NCBI RefSeq assembly: GCF_964355755.1
Contig: NC_092676.1
Coordinates: forward strand, 3,082,288 to 3,146,287
DNA length: 64,000 nt
DNA from: Antedon mediterranea
Lineage: Eukaryota; Echinodermata; Crinoidea; Comatulida; Antedonidae
Direction of reading: 5' to 3'
Shown here one piece after another: positions 10,264 to 20,564 of the stretch. The notes under the pieces were generated by a model. It made no database searches and was not told the DNA's origin. It worked only from the letters and a program-made list of their open reading frames with translations. How positions within the stretch are numbered: the stretch's first letter is position 1; each line of letters begins with the position of its first letter. The position numbers and the translations under genes were made by a program.

Positions 10264-10640
10264 ACTATGTCGGTCGGTTGGTCGGTCGGTAAACACTAAC
10301 TCATATTCATCTTTTTTCCTCCGTTATTTCGACAGGGGATATTAATACTTGGAGGTAAATATAGATGTCAGCAATTTCAGCAATTTTGATCGGGTGGTCG
10401 GTCGGTCGGTAAACACTAACTCACATTCATATTTTAAGTCGCGTGCGTGCAACGCGACTCTATAATAGCTCACTATGTCGGTCGGTCGGTAAACAATAAC
10501 TCGTATTCATATTTTTAGTCGCGTGCGTGCAACGCGACTCTATAATAGCTCACTATATGTCGTGTACAGTGACAGTGTGTGTATATATAGTAAACACTAA
10601 CTCAAATTTGCGCACGCGACTGCAGCCATATTGTTCTATT
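10264..10640. repeat. Hairpin-bearing GTCGG repeats
   Basis: Holds three GTCGGTCGGT tracts each followed by AAACA(C/A)TAACTC, and two copies (10437 and 10515) of the palindrome AGTCGCGTGCGTGCAACGCGACT followed by CTATAATAGCTCACTAT (palindrome arms AGTCGCGT / ACGCGACT). The same modules form the ends of repeat P. Confidence 0.7.
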
Positions 10641-10757
10641 GCTATACGAATATTTATATATAAACTTTTCCGATTAACGTAATTTATAGAAAATATGTTT
10701 ATATTTGAGTGTGTACGTCATTTGTTTGTTTGGCAACAGGAAAGTTGTTTTACTTAC

Positions 10758-10805
10758 AAAATCAAAAGCGATGGAACAAGGATGGAAGATAATGCATCAC
10801 GATCT
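10758..10805 (-). pseudogene. LGR-A LRR exon, downstream half (split by BEL/Pao)
   Basis: Donor-side half of an LRR exon, ending at GTAAGTAAAAC. It encodes DRDALSSILVPSLLIL. Joined to 18757-18786 it makes a 78-nt exon; the LGR-B counterpart 45425-45499 is 75 nt and uninterrupted. The ATGGT at 10806-10810 is the target-site duplication. Confidence 0.8.
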
Positions 10806-10810
10806 ATGGT

Positions 10811-12074
10811 TGTAGCGTACTACGCGAGTTCGCTTGGTGGCGTGTGTGGTCAATCGACGCAGATAACAAAAGACACTGATCCAGCAAATACAATATCTAC
10901 AATTTATTTACAATAGACCGATCTTCCGTTCTGTTCTGGTGACTAAAAGAAGATAAAGGAAACTACATTACTTTCTATAATGTGTTACAGAATACAACGT
11001 TATTCAAGAAGTTACAGCGATATTATAATGAGTTAAATGAAAAGGTGTATAAGTGTACCAATTAAAATTAATATAAACATATCAATAGAATAGCGATCAC
11101 AACAATGTTACCATTAAAGCAACAAGTAACAAACGTATTCCTTATCAATTACCACTACAAGTTAAAACGAGCCATGGGGTTCAAAATATAAACCTACTTG
11201 ACTTTGACGCCTCAAATATACCAATCACAGTAAACAGATGCACTTGAACTACTCCCAGTTCAAAACAGCTGCAATATAAATAAATCGATCCTTGTTTATA
11301 ATTTATAACCCATCCCCTCTCAACTATCCAGTTGCTATTGGCAACCAAAACTTAAATTGCCCTCCAATGAATCGAAATGAGGCACCACTCAGGCATTACA
11401 CTTTATAATCGTTATACCTTAATACAAATGATGTATAGATTTCCAAACTACAGTAGGTTATTCTAAATAGCATACAACTGCTATAATGTATCAATAATAT
11501 CATAAAAAACATCCTAATTAGACATATTAAATCCTTATCGCAACTGGAGAATTTAAAACAATCACTAATATCAACAAAGGCAAGAAATATATATACGGTA
11601 TATAATGCATAGTTATAGTTTATAGCCTACCTACGGTATGAACGATAATATATATGTGATTAAAACAACTACTGTATATCGATAATGATACAGACTCTCA
11701 CGAGCCCAATAACGTCATAATCGATTATTCAACATTATAAACATAAAGTATTCTATAAAGAAAAAATCGGAATCAACTTACATATAAAAAGTAACAAGGT
11801 TGTCGAAATCACAAATGTTGCCAAATTACACATAAATGTTTCATACAATTAACCAAGCTTTCAAAGTTATAAACAAGTTGTAAAAGTTACAAACAAGTTC
11901 CAAATAAACAATTTGTCACAACAAAAAATTAGAAAAGTGTCGAGTTGGAGATGTGTCGCTGTTCAAACCCAAAATTCATCTCTCCTGGAATTTGGTCACA
12001 CCCCTATATATTAGACCTAGGAGCAACATCCACAAAATTATAGAGGGCGTTCTATTATATTTCAATACTTTACA
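10811..12074 (-). repeat. BEL/Pao 3' LTR
   Basis: 1264 bp; its plus-strand ends are TGTAGCGTACTACGCGAG and TTTCAATACTTTACA. It reads the same as the 17493-18756 copy wherever compared. Confidence 0.95.
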
Positions 12075-12090
12075 CTCCCCCCTTTAAACC
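12075..12090 (-). promoter_or_regulatory. BEL/Pao polypurine tract
   Basis: Minus strand GGTTTAAAGGGGGGAG directly abuts the 3' LTR, the usual site of plus-strand DNA priming. Confidence 0.85.
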
Positions 12091-12180
12091 AAACGGGTTT
12101 AACAATCACTTAATAAAAAGGTAAATGAAATATTATAAAAACTAAATACATATGTACATAGTAAACACGACTATAGGGTC

Positions 12181-15100
12181 TTAATTAGCTCTTTCGAGCA
12201 TACATAACTTGGTTATAGGTCTCTCATAGACACCACCCTTAGTTCTAATATGTACAGATCTTACATGTCCGTCACTACCTACATTCACATCCACCACCAA
12301 CCCCAGTGGCCATTGATAGCGCGGAGTAGAGTTATCGGTAATAAGGACGAGATCACCAATTTTAAGATCTCTTTTCTCCATACCCCATTTTTGCCGATGT
12401 TGTAGCAATGGAAGGTATTCCTTCACCCACCTTCTCCAAAATATATCAGCGAGATACTGGACTTGTCGCCACCGTCTCCTGTAGATGTCTTGCTCTGCAA
12501 AGTGTCCAGGAGGCAAGGATGGTCCACTCCTCAGCAGGAGTAAATGGTTAGGAGTCAATGGTTGATCATCACTTGGATCGTCGGACAGTTTCGTAATAGG
12601 CCTGCTGTTAACGATGTTCTCGATGACACACATCAGAGTAGTGAGACTCTCATCATCAAGTGTCTGTTGGCGCACAAGACTATACATAATGGTTCTTATA
12701 GTGCGAATTTGTCTTTCCCAGACTCCGCCCATGTGAGACGCCTTCGGTGGGTTGAATGACCAGCTGATTTCCTTCTGCAACATAAAGTTGTCGATATGTT
12801 GACGATTCCATTCGGTCATGGCCCGTCTGAGCTCTTGCTTGGCCCCAACGAAGTTCGTGCCATTATCGGAGACCATCTCTTGAGGTACTCCTCGTCGAGC
12901 GATAAACCTCTGCAATACATTTATAAATGAATCCGTCGTCATAGAATGGGCGACTTCTATATGGACAGCTCGTGTCGTCATGCAAGTAAACACGCAACCG
13001 TAGCGTTTATGTTCTGTGCGTCCACGCTTAATGACGAGTGGTCCAAAATAGTTCACACCCACCCTGGAGAATGGCGGTTCGCCAATCTGCATCCTTGACT
13101 TCGGTAGTAGACCCATAATTTGATCAGTTGGCCGAGCTTTCATCCTCTTACACACGATACACTGTGACAGTTCCCGTCTCACGCTCCTCCGACCCTTCAC
13201 CAACCAAAACTTCTGTCTTATATCAGCCAGCGTGCGTTCAATACCCCCATGTCCTGTTTGAAGATGGTAATGCCGTATAACGAGGTTGGTTACGTGGTTA
13301 TCGCATGGCAACAAAATTTGATGTCGTTGGTCAGTGGTGAGGGTTGTCTGCAGTTCTATTCGACCACCAATCCGAATAATACCATCGTCAGCCAGGAAGG
13401 CTCCCAATCCCTTAATGTTTGTGATGTCTTTATAGCGTGTGGATTGGGTATACTGAATAATCACCCTCTCTGCTTGTTTGGTTTCATCCACCGTGAGTTT
13501 GTCACAGATAAGGCTCTGAATGTCATTCCTTTTCTTAAGGACGACATAACTTTTGAATCGCAATATCCAAGCTACACTTCGCTTTAATCCAACCCAAGAC
13601 GAATATCGATCGAAATAGTGTTGAATAACAACGTTATCTTGCACGTTGGTACACACATTCACAGATTTCTTCACCTCTAGATCATCAGCGCTTACATCAC
13701 CATACCCATCTGGTTGCATAGGCCAGGTTTTGTCAGTATCTTGTCTTAAAAATGTGGGACCCTCCAACCAAAACTTGTTGTTTACCAGCAGCCTCGCTTC
13801 GAGGCCTCTCGATACAATATCTGCCGGGTTATGTATCCCCTCGATATGTCTCCATTGTTCCGGATTAGAGCCGTCGTGTATAGTCGCTAACCTGTTGCTA
13901 ACGAACGTCTTAAACCGCCTTTCTTCATTCTTGATGTACTGCAGAACTATCATACTGTCAGTCCAAAAACAAGATTTCCCCATTTTCAGCCCAATTTCAC
14001 GAGTCAGTGTCTTGTCAATCTTTACTGCCAGTGTCGCCGCCATTAGTTCTAATCGCGGTATAGTCACAGTTTTCATGGGGCATAGACGTGACTTGGCTAG
14101 TATAAGTGCACTCCTAGTGCAGTTGTCCTCATTTGTCGTACGTAGGTACGTAGTCACCCCATACGCTATTTCTGAAGCGTCAGCGAAGTGGTGTAACTCT
14201 CGTGCCACCACAGTACCGAACACGTTGTCTTCTAGACATCTAGGTATCTTTAGGTTTTGTAAGTTCTGGAGATCGTTCTGCCATGATTGCCAACGTGACA
14301 ACAAGTCATCCGGAACCGACTCATCCCAATCAACGCCCCGACGCACGAGTTGTTGCACGATGAGTTTGCCCCTCAACGTGAATGGTGCTGCGAATCCATG
14401 GGGATCGAACACCGAGCTTAATGCACTTAACACCCCTCTACGAGTTTTTGGTGTGTCCTTGTGGTTTACATTAAATCCAAACGTGTCGTCTTCGACATTC
14501 CACTTCATCCCTAGTGCCTTTTCGGATGGTAGGATGGCACCTTCTAGGTCAAGCTCCTTAACCGTCGTGGCCCTGTCCTCCACTGGAACATGACGTAGGA
14601 TTTCTGAGCTATTGGCTATCCATTTCGTCAACTTGAACCCTCCCATGGATAACAAGGCCGTCAGATTCTTTAAAACTCTAACTCCTTCTTCTTCAGTTGA
14701 AACAGAGATTAGAGCGTCGTCCACGTAGAAATTTTCATTCACAATCTCAGTGATATTAACATCAACTTTAGCACGGTTATCTTGTGCCGCCTTTCTTAGA
14801 GCATAAGTGCTCGCGCTTGGGCACCAGGTTCCACCAAACAGGTGCACACACATACGGTAGGTACTCACTTCCGTCATTTCGTCGTCTGTCCACCAAAGAA
14901 ATCGAAGAACCTCCCTTTCATTTGGTGGCACCCTAACCTGATGAAACATAGCCTTGATGTCACCCATGATGGCGTATTGTCGCCGGCGGAATCTCAGAAG
15001 GACCCCCATCAGGCTGTTGACAAGATCTGGTCCCTGCATGACTACGTCATTTAGCGATAGACCCCTATGTTTTGCCGCGCAATCGAATACTACTCGTACG

Positions 15101-17469
15101 TCACCATTCTTCTTGGGGACAGCGTGGTGTGGCAGATACCAATTTGGGAACGTCGAATTGCGGTTACCTACAGGTTCTGCATGATTTTCTTCAACTAGGG
15201 TTTTAATAACCTCAGCATATTTGGCTTTAAGGCTTACATCCTTCACCAATTTCCGTCGGAGATGGCCAAGTCTGACTTCAGCAGTATGTCTATTGTCCGG
15301 TAAAATAGGCGGGCGTTGCTTGAAGGGAATAGGTAAATGGTAATGTCCATCCTTAAACTGTACATTTTGATCCCATAGTTTAACTACTCTTTTGTCATTA
15401 ACAGACATCATTCTGTCATCGTCATCCAATGCAGGTACGTCACAATCAGTTGTCCAAAATCTCTCCAGTATCTGATCAAGCCTCACGTTGTTCTGAATCT
15501 CGCAAGCAAACGTGGAAGATCTCTTCTCATTTCTTCCCATAACAGGACCGTTTAGGGACCACCCAAGGGATGTTCGTGTGGCATACGGTTCCCCTTTTCC
15601 ACCGGCTCTTATTTCAAGCGGTTGTAACGCATCTGGAACATCTAGCCCAATTAGGAGGTCCACCTCTGAGTTGTCTAGTCGTGGGAGATTAACTCCATTT
15701 AGATGAGGCCATTTGTTCACTTCATCCAACTTCAAGGCTCGACTTGTCGAAGAGCGAATTGTCATTTTTCGTGTGGAATATACTAGTGGGAGTGCTACAG
15801 GTTCTCCTCCACCCATGCCTCTCACTTCCAGACTGATTATTCTGCTGGGTACACTGCTTTCATTATCACCGATGGTGTTAATGATCAGGTTCTCCGGTCT
15901 ACCTCTCACCTTCAACGTCTTTGCCAATCTCTCTGTACAAAATGAGCTTGTACTCCCACTGTCCAATAGTGCGTATGCGTCTACCTCTATCCCACTTTCC
16001 GGTGATCGTATTGTGACCGGCAAGATTGGTAATGAGATGAAGGTGTTCATCTTGTCGGCGTGCCCAACTGGCTGCGTCTGTGGTTGCTGCGGTACACTAG
16101 CAGCTGGTGTCTGCTCTGCTTGATGTGGCTGAGCTTTAGATGCGGGGGCTTGTTGTTGTTGTTGTTGTTGTTGTTGTGTCGCCTTTGGCTTAATTATATG
16201 AAGGAACTTGGTGTGTTTCTGTCCACATCCAGCTACCGAGCATGTCCTATTCAATAGACATCTTGATGCGTTATGTCCAGGTTTTAGGCAATTAAAGCAT
16301 AGCCGGTTCCTCTTTACGAATGATAGCCTTTCTTCAACATTCTTTTCTTTAAACTGTAGACAACCAAATAAAGAATGAGAACCTTCACACATTTGACAGG
16401 ACGGGGATCCGATGGCAAAATTCTTATTTCGGCGTTTTTCGGGTTCTCTGTTGCTGGTCGTCTGTCTCTCTGGCTTGTTACCTGCACTACCCGAGACAAG
16501 GCTACCAAATACAGGATCATTTGCCTCCTTAGAGGCCGATTTAACAAAGTCAACAACATGTGCAATGGTAGGTGGACTGCCTCTAAGCTTTATCCTTTGA
16601 TATTCTTTAACCCACCTTATCTGTAAGTATCGTGGTAACTTGTCAATTATTGACCTAAGGCTACGTTGGTTATTTAATTCCCCAAGAAAACCCATCGCAT
16701 CTAGCGTTTCCCTGCAGGATGATAAATCGTCGGTAAATTGCCTTAACTCGGCAACGTCAATCTTAGGGCGATTTACAATCTTATCTACCCAGGTCTGGAC
16801 GATCGTCCCTTTATCTCCGAACCTCTCTGAGAGGATTTCCCTTGCCAGTTTGTACCCTTCAGTTGGGGGCCGCATAAGGCAACATTGTAGGGCGTCACTT
16901 GCTCTACCCCTACAATATTTTAATAAGGTAGTCAGTTTAAAATTGTCGTCAGATACCTCCGACATTAATACATCAAAGGCTCTTATAAATGGCCAATACC
17001 TTAAAGGATTGCCATCATACATTTGTAATTCGGGCCTAGGTAAAGACATCGCCTTCACTAGGCTATCCATACTTAAATTACTACTACTAGTCTTTAGCTC
17101 ACCGACCGCCTTAGTTCCTTGTTGGTTGTTGGCAGCGTCGACCTTTCCATTACCATGGTCTACTTTCCTCAATTCGCAAGAATGAGCCAATGCGCTCCTC
17201 CTCTGATCTGTATATTCTTTTTCTACTTTCGCCATCCACTCCTCTTCTTGCTCAAATATGTCATCGTCATCAATGACATCCAACAACGCGAGATGGGCCT
17301 TTTCTACTACTTTGAATGCCTCGTCCACCCGCTCTAATTGGTCGTCTATGTCAACAATAGTAACTCCTTCCGTTTTTAACAATGCGCTCAAAGTGTTCAA
17401 ACTTCTTGTTACCAATCCCTTTCTGTTTCGGCGCTGCAAAGTCAGCGTAGTCTTCCTATCTTCTGCCAT
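12181..17469 (-). CDS. BEL/Pao Gag-Pol polyprotein, 1762 aa, uninterrupted
   Basis: Single fused Gag-Pol frame. Gag-like helical region 1-340; zinc knuckles at about 358-424 including CFNCLKPGHNASRC (391-404); a nine-glutamine run near 432-440; aspartic protease with DSGSTSSF at 503-510; reverse transcriptase 750-960 with YVDD at 915-918; RNase H with FADAS at 1095-1099 and TDS at 1170-1172; integrase zinc finger (H1400, H1407, C1437, C1440) and catalytic core with D1535 (SDNGTNF) and E1585 (GVWERQ). The first catalytic aspartate of the DDE triad is expected in the motif GVxYFGPL at residue 1473 but reads Asn (codon AAC, 13053-13051). The ORF has no stop or frameshift. If that Asn is real, this copy's integrase should be inactive and the element needed help in trans. 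Confidence 0.95.
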   Translation of the reverse strand: MAEDRKTTLTLQRRNRKGLVTRSLNTLSALLKTEGVTIVDIDDQLERVDEAFKVVEKAHLALLDVIDDDDIFEQEEEWMAKVEKEYTDQRRSALAHSCELRKVDHGNGKVDAANNQQGTKAVGELKTSSSNLSMDSLVKAMSLPRPELQMYDGNPLRYWPFIRAFDVLMSEVSDDNFKLTTLLKYCRGRASDALQCCLMRPPTEGYKLAREILSERFGDKGTIVQTWVDKIVNRPKIDVAELRQFTDDLSSCRETLDAMGFLGELNNQRSLRSIIDKLPRYLQIRWVKEYQRIKLRGSPPTIAHVVDFVKSASKEANDPVFGSLVSGSAGNKPERQTTSNREPEKRRNKNFAIGSPSCQMCEGSHSLFGCLQFKEKNVEERLSFVKRNRLCFNCLKPGHNASRCLLNRTCSVAGCGQKHTKFLHIIKPKATQQQQQQQQQAPASKAQPHQAEQTPAASVPQQPQTQPVGHADKMNTFISLPILPVTIRSPESGIEVDAYALLDSGSTSSFCTERLAKTLKVRGRPENLIINTIGDNESSVPSRIISLEVRGMGGGEPVALPLVYSTRKMTIRSSTSRALKLDEVNKWPHLNGVNLPRLDNSEVDLLIGLDVPDALQPLEIRAGGKGEPYATRTSLGWSLNGPVMGRNEKRSSTFACEIQNNVRLDQILERFWTTDCDVPALDDDDRMMSVNDKRVVKLWDQNVQFKDGHYHLPIPFKQRPPILPDNRHTAEVRLGHLRRKLVKDVSLKAKYAEVIKTLVEENHAEPVGNRNSTFPNWYLPHHAVPKKNGDVRVVFDCAAKHRGLSLNDVVMQGPDLVNSLMGVLLRFRRRQYAIMGDIKAMFHQVRVPPNEREVLRFLWWTDDEMTEVSTYRMCVHLFGGTWCPSASTYALRKAAQDNRAKVDVNITEIVNENFYVDDALISVSTEEEGVRVLKNLTALLSMGGFKLTKWIANSSEILRHVPVEDRATTVKELDLEGAILPSEKALGMKWNVEDDTFGFNVNHKDTPKTRRGVLSALSSVFDPHGFAAPFTLRGKLIVQQLVRRGVDWDESVPDDLLSRWQSWQNDLQNLQNLKIPRCLEDNVFGTVVARELHHFADASEIAYGVTTYLRTTNEDNCTRSALILAKSRLCPMKTVTIPRLELMAATLAVKIDKTLTREIGLKMGKSCFWTDSMIVLQYIKNEERRFKTFVSNRLATIHDGSNPEQWRHIEGIHNPADIVSRGLEARLLVNNKFWLEGPTFLRQDTDKTWPMQPDGYGDVSADDLEVKKSVNVCTNVQDNVVIQHYFDRYSSWVGLKRSVAWILRFKSYVVLKKRNDIQSLICDKLTVDETKQAERVIIQYTQSTRYKDITNIKGLGAFLADDGIIRIGGRIELQTTLTTDQRHQILLPCDNHVTNLVIRHYHLQTGHGGIERTLADIRQKFWLVKGRRSVRRELSQCIVCKRMKARPTDQIMGLLPKSRMQIGEPPFSRVGVNYFGPLVIKRGRTEHKRYGCVFTCMTTRAVHIEVAHSMTTDSFINVLQRFIARRGVPQEMVSDNGTNFVGAKQELRRAMTEWNRQHIDNFMLQKEISWSFNPPKASHMGGVWERQIRTIRTIMYSLVRQQTLDDESLTTLMCVIENIVNSRPITKLSDDPSDDQPLTPNHLLLLRSGPSLPPGHFAEQDIYRRRWRQVQYLADIFWRRWVKEYLPLLQHRQKWGMEKRDLKIGDLVLITDNSTPRYQWPLGLVVDVNVGSDGHVRSVHIRTKGGVYERPITKLCMLERAN

Positions 17470-17492
17470 ACTCGTATAGGCTAGTCAATCAC
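17470..17492 (-). promoter_or_regulatory. BEL/Pao leader between 5' LTR and ORF (primer-binding region)
   Basis: Only 23 bases separate the LTR from the ATG: minus strand GTGATTGACTAGCC and onward. The primer-binding site must fall here or use an unusual primer. It does not begin with the common TGG complement of a CCA tail. Confidence 0.4.
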
Positions 17493-18756
17493 TGTAGCGT
17501 ACTACGCGAGTTCGCTTGGTGGCGTGTGTGGTCAATCGACGCAGATAACAAAAGACACTGATCCAGCAAATACAATATCTACAATTTATTTACAATAGAC
17601 CGATCTTCCGTTCTGTTCTGGTGACTAAAAGAAGATAAAGGAAACTACATTACTTTCTATAATGTGTTACAGAATACAACGTTATTCAAGAAGTTACAGC
17701 GATATTATAATGAGTTAAATGAAAAGGTGTATAAGTGTACCAATTAAAATTAATATAAACATATCAATAGAATAGCGATCACAACAATGTTACCATTAAA
17801 GCAACAAGTAACAAACGTATTCCTTATCAATTACCACTACAAGTTAAAACGAGCCATGGGGTTCAAAATATAAACCTACTTGACTTTGACGCCTCAAATA
17901 TACCAATCACAGTAAACAGATGCACTTGAACTACTCCCAGTTCAAAACAGCTGCAATATAAATAAATCGATCCTTGTTTATAATTTATAACCCATCCCCT
18001 CTCAACTATCCAGTTGCTATTGGCAACCAAAACTTAAATTGCCCTCCAATGAATCGAAATGAGGCACCACTCAGGCATTACACTTTATAATCGTTATACC
18101 TTAATACAAATGATGTATAGATTTCCAAACTACAGTAGGTTATTCTAAATAGCATACAACTGCTATAATGTATCAATAATATCATAAAAAACATCCTAAT
18201 TAGACATATTAAATCCTTATCGCAACTGGAGAATTTAAAACAATCACTAATATCAACAAAGGCAAGAAATATATATACGGTATATAATGCATAGTTATAG
18301 TTTATAGCCTACCTACGGTATGAACGATAATATATATGTGATTAAAACAACTACTGTATATCGATAATGATACAGACTCTCACGAGCCCAATAACGTCAT
18401 AATCGATTATTCAACATTATAAACATAAAGTATTCTATAAAGAAAAAATCGGAATCAACTTACATATAAAAAGTAACAAGGTTGTCGAAATCACAAATGT
18501 TGCCAAATTACACATAAATGTTTCATACAATTAACCAAGCTTTCAAAGTTATAAACAAGTTGTAAAAGTTACAAACAAGTTCCAAATAAACAATTTGTCA
18601 CAACAAAAAATTAGAAAAGTGTCGAGTTGGAGATGTGTCGCTGTTCAAACCCAAAATTCATCTCTCCTGGAATTTGGTCACACCCCTATATATTAGACCT
18701 AGGAGCAACATCCACAAAATTATAGAGGGCGTTCTATTATATTTCAATACTTTACA
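17493..18756 (-). repeat. BEL/Pao 5' LTR
   Basis: 1264 bp, same sequence as the 3' LTR. It should carry the element's promoter. The polyprotein ATG lies only 23 bases inside it. Confidence 0.95.
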
Positions 18757-18786
18757 ATGGTAGTTATAGTATTGTTTTCTATGTTC
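18757..18786 (-). pseudogene. LGR-A LRR exon, upstream half (split by BEL/Pao)
   Basis: Acceptor TTTTAACAG, then 30 bases encoding NIENNTITT and part of the next codon, stopping at the retrotransposon LTR. Same phase (2) as the LGR-B exon, which reads NLDNNAITT. Confidence 0.8.
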
Positions 18787-19641
18787 CTGTTAAAAGATGA
18801 ATCAATATCGGTATTAACAATCTTTTTTAGAATGTAGTATAAAAATAACTACAGTATAAATAAAACAAAAGTTAAAAATTTGAATTCGTTAATGAGGCGG
18901 TCTTAGTTATCCGCGCATTTGCATGTTGACGTCATAAAAATGAAAGTAGTAAGACAGAAGCGTTCCTAAATTGGAAATCCACATGATCAAACAAAAGAAA
19001 CACACCGTTCCGAAAGAAACTAATGACAATTACAAAGGATGACACAGTTTGAATAGAGTAAATACCGTATAACATAGGCCTAATTAAATTTTGTTAAGAA
19101 AAATATATTATACTGAATTTACTTTTTACATTTATTTAATTTAGGCCGTAATTAGGTTTGTTGTTCATTTATGACTGTGAAGAAAAACATACGATTAAAA
19201 CAACTATAAAATTAAAAAAAATAATGATTCAGTGTTATAATTTTAATTACCTATCAATATGTTAATAAAACATATTTTAAATTTAATTTCTATCATGTTA
19301 GATATATTTTCAATGACATTTGTTATATAAAAATTATTTTGCAAAGAAATAGTTGCATAAATTAATTTTATCAAACGTATGTAACATAACGAATTATGAT
19401 GTTGAAAAAATTGTTTGTAATTCAGTCCATTTGCTCAGTAGTTCGTTTAAGTTTTATTTGTGTAATATTCTTGTAAATAAGAGAATTTATTGTTAACCTT
19501 TGTAATTATTTTGTAAATATCATATGTGCAATATTTTGCAAAGAAATAGTTGCATAGATTTAATTTTAGCAGGATAATATTTAAATTACATTTTACATTT
19601 ACAAATTTATAAGTGTAATTAAACATTAGCAATAAACTTAC
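18787..19641. other. LGR-A intron; nothing recognised
   Basis: Very AT-rich intron sequence without exons. A block near 18890-18940 (GAGGCGGTCTTAGTTATCCG) resembles one near 22675-22700, so it may hold part of a dispersed repeat. Confidence 0.5.
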
Positions 19642-19713
19642 AGTCTTTCCAATGCTTTTAAACCATTAAATGCATTTTCTGGCAATTTCCTTATTTGGTT
19701 ATTTTCCAACCTC
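19642..19713 (-). CDS. LGR-A LRR exon (72 nt)
   Basis: Acceptor TTATTGTAG, donor GTAAGT, phase 2 in and out. Encodes one LRR: RLENNQIRKLPENAFNGLKA then LERL. Its LGR-B counterpart is 46875-46946. Confidence 0.85.
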
Positions 19714-20225
19714 CTACAATAAAGAATACACAGGAAAAAGAAATTAAAACATCCAAAAAGTTGTCAAATTTATCCTCCTAAAAATGGTCCGAAACTCCCC
19801 CATTCGCAAATTGACACTTGACAAACACTCTCCCAAAAGTATCTGCTTATCCTTTCTATTCGGTTACCTGGGCTCTTAAATATCAAATTTTCGAGGACAG
19901 AAAAGGACAACAGAAAGAGGACACTTAGGAAAAATCGTTTTGTTTCTATAAATAACTTCTAAAAACTTTATTATCATTAACACAATGAGTATAATTTTGA
20001 AAATACTCAATACCATGGTGATCAACTAACAGGAAATTGTCTAAATACCTTATGGTTATGGAAGCTTCAACAACTCAATTAGGCCTAACGCTTTTACTGT
20101 ACTTGACCAGGAATTTTACTAAAAAATAGCCTATACCGTATTTGTTACAGTACAAGATTCCATTTATTTTTTAATGTAGAATTCAATCAAATTTAGGAAA
20201 TTGAATAGCATGATAAAATACTCAC

Positions 20226-20297
20226 AGTAAAGTCAATGATGTCAAACCAACAAATGCATTGGATTGCAATGTACTTATCTCAAAATCTCTCAACCAC
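20226..20297 (-). CDS. LGR-A LRR exon (72 nt, WLRDF type)
   Basis: Acceptor CCTTGAAG, donor GTGAGT, phase 2 in and out. Begins WLRDFEISTLQSNAF. The counterpart in LGR-B is 47635-47706, with the same WLRDF start. Confidence 0.85.
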
Positions 20298-20477
20298 CTT
20301 CAAGGTAAAACAATGCATATGTAATATGTATTATTATAATACATATTTTTAAACGCACGCGCATCAGAGATTAGATGAGTGGCCATGTTTTGCTATTGAT
20401 TTTGGTTTACCGATTACAAAACATTTTCTGTATTTATAACGTTTGTAGAGTTATAAGCAAATTGAAAAAATACTCAC

Positions 20478-20555
20478 AGTTCTGGCAGTGATGTCAAACC
20501 ATTGAATGCATAGGCTTCCAGTGTACTTATTTGATTGGTTTCGAACAAGTCATTT
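20478..20555 (-). CDS. LGR-A LRR exon (78 nt)
   Basis: Acceptor TTTCTTTAG, donor GTGAGT. Encodes NDLFETNQISTLEAYAFNGL then TSLPEL. LGR-B has an 84-nt counterpart at 48632-48715. Repeat P copy 2 starts 10 bases upstream of the acceptor, so it may replace part of the native branch-point region. Confidence 0.8.
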
Positions 20556-20564
20556 CTAAAGAAA

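Larger units (their letters stand above)
10811..18756 (-). mobile_element. Complete BEL/Pao LTR retrotransposon, 7946 bp
   Basis: Two 1264-bp LTRs (10811-12074, 17493-18756) flank one long ORF on the minus strand. Target duplication ATGGT stands at 10806-10810 and 18757-18761, 5 bp as usual for the superfamily. LTRs begin TG and end CA. By eye the two LTRs show no difference, which means a recent insertion. A polypurine tract precedes the 3' LTR. The insertion lies inside an LRR exon of LGR-A, in the same transcriptional orientation as that gene. Confidence 0.95.

Noticed and set aside
10695-10916. Small plus-strand ORF
   Set aside because: Runs across the junction of the split LRR exon and the LTR; antisense and not coding.
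13646-14593. 315-codon plus-strand ORF
   Set aside because: Shadow of the BEL/Pao polyprotein on the other strand; no family features.
12544-17479. Other plus-strand ORFs over the BEL/Pao element
   Set aside because: All are antisense shadows of the long Gag-Pol frame.
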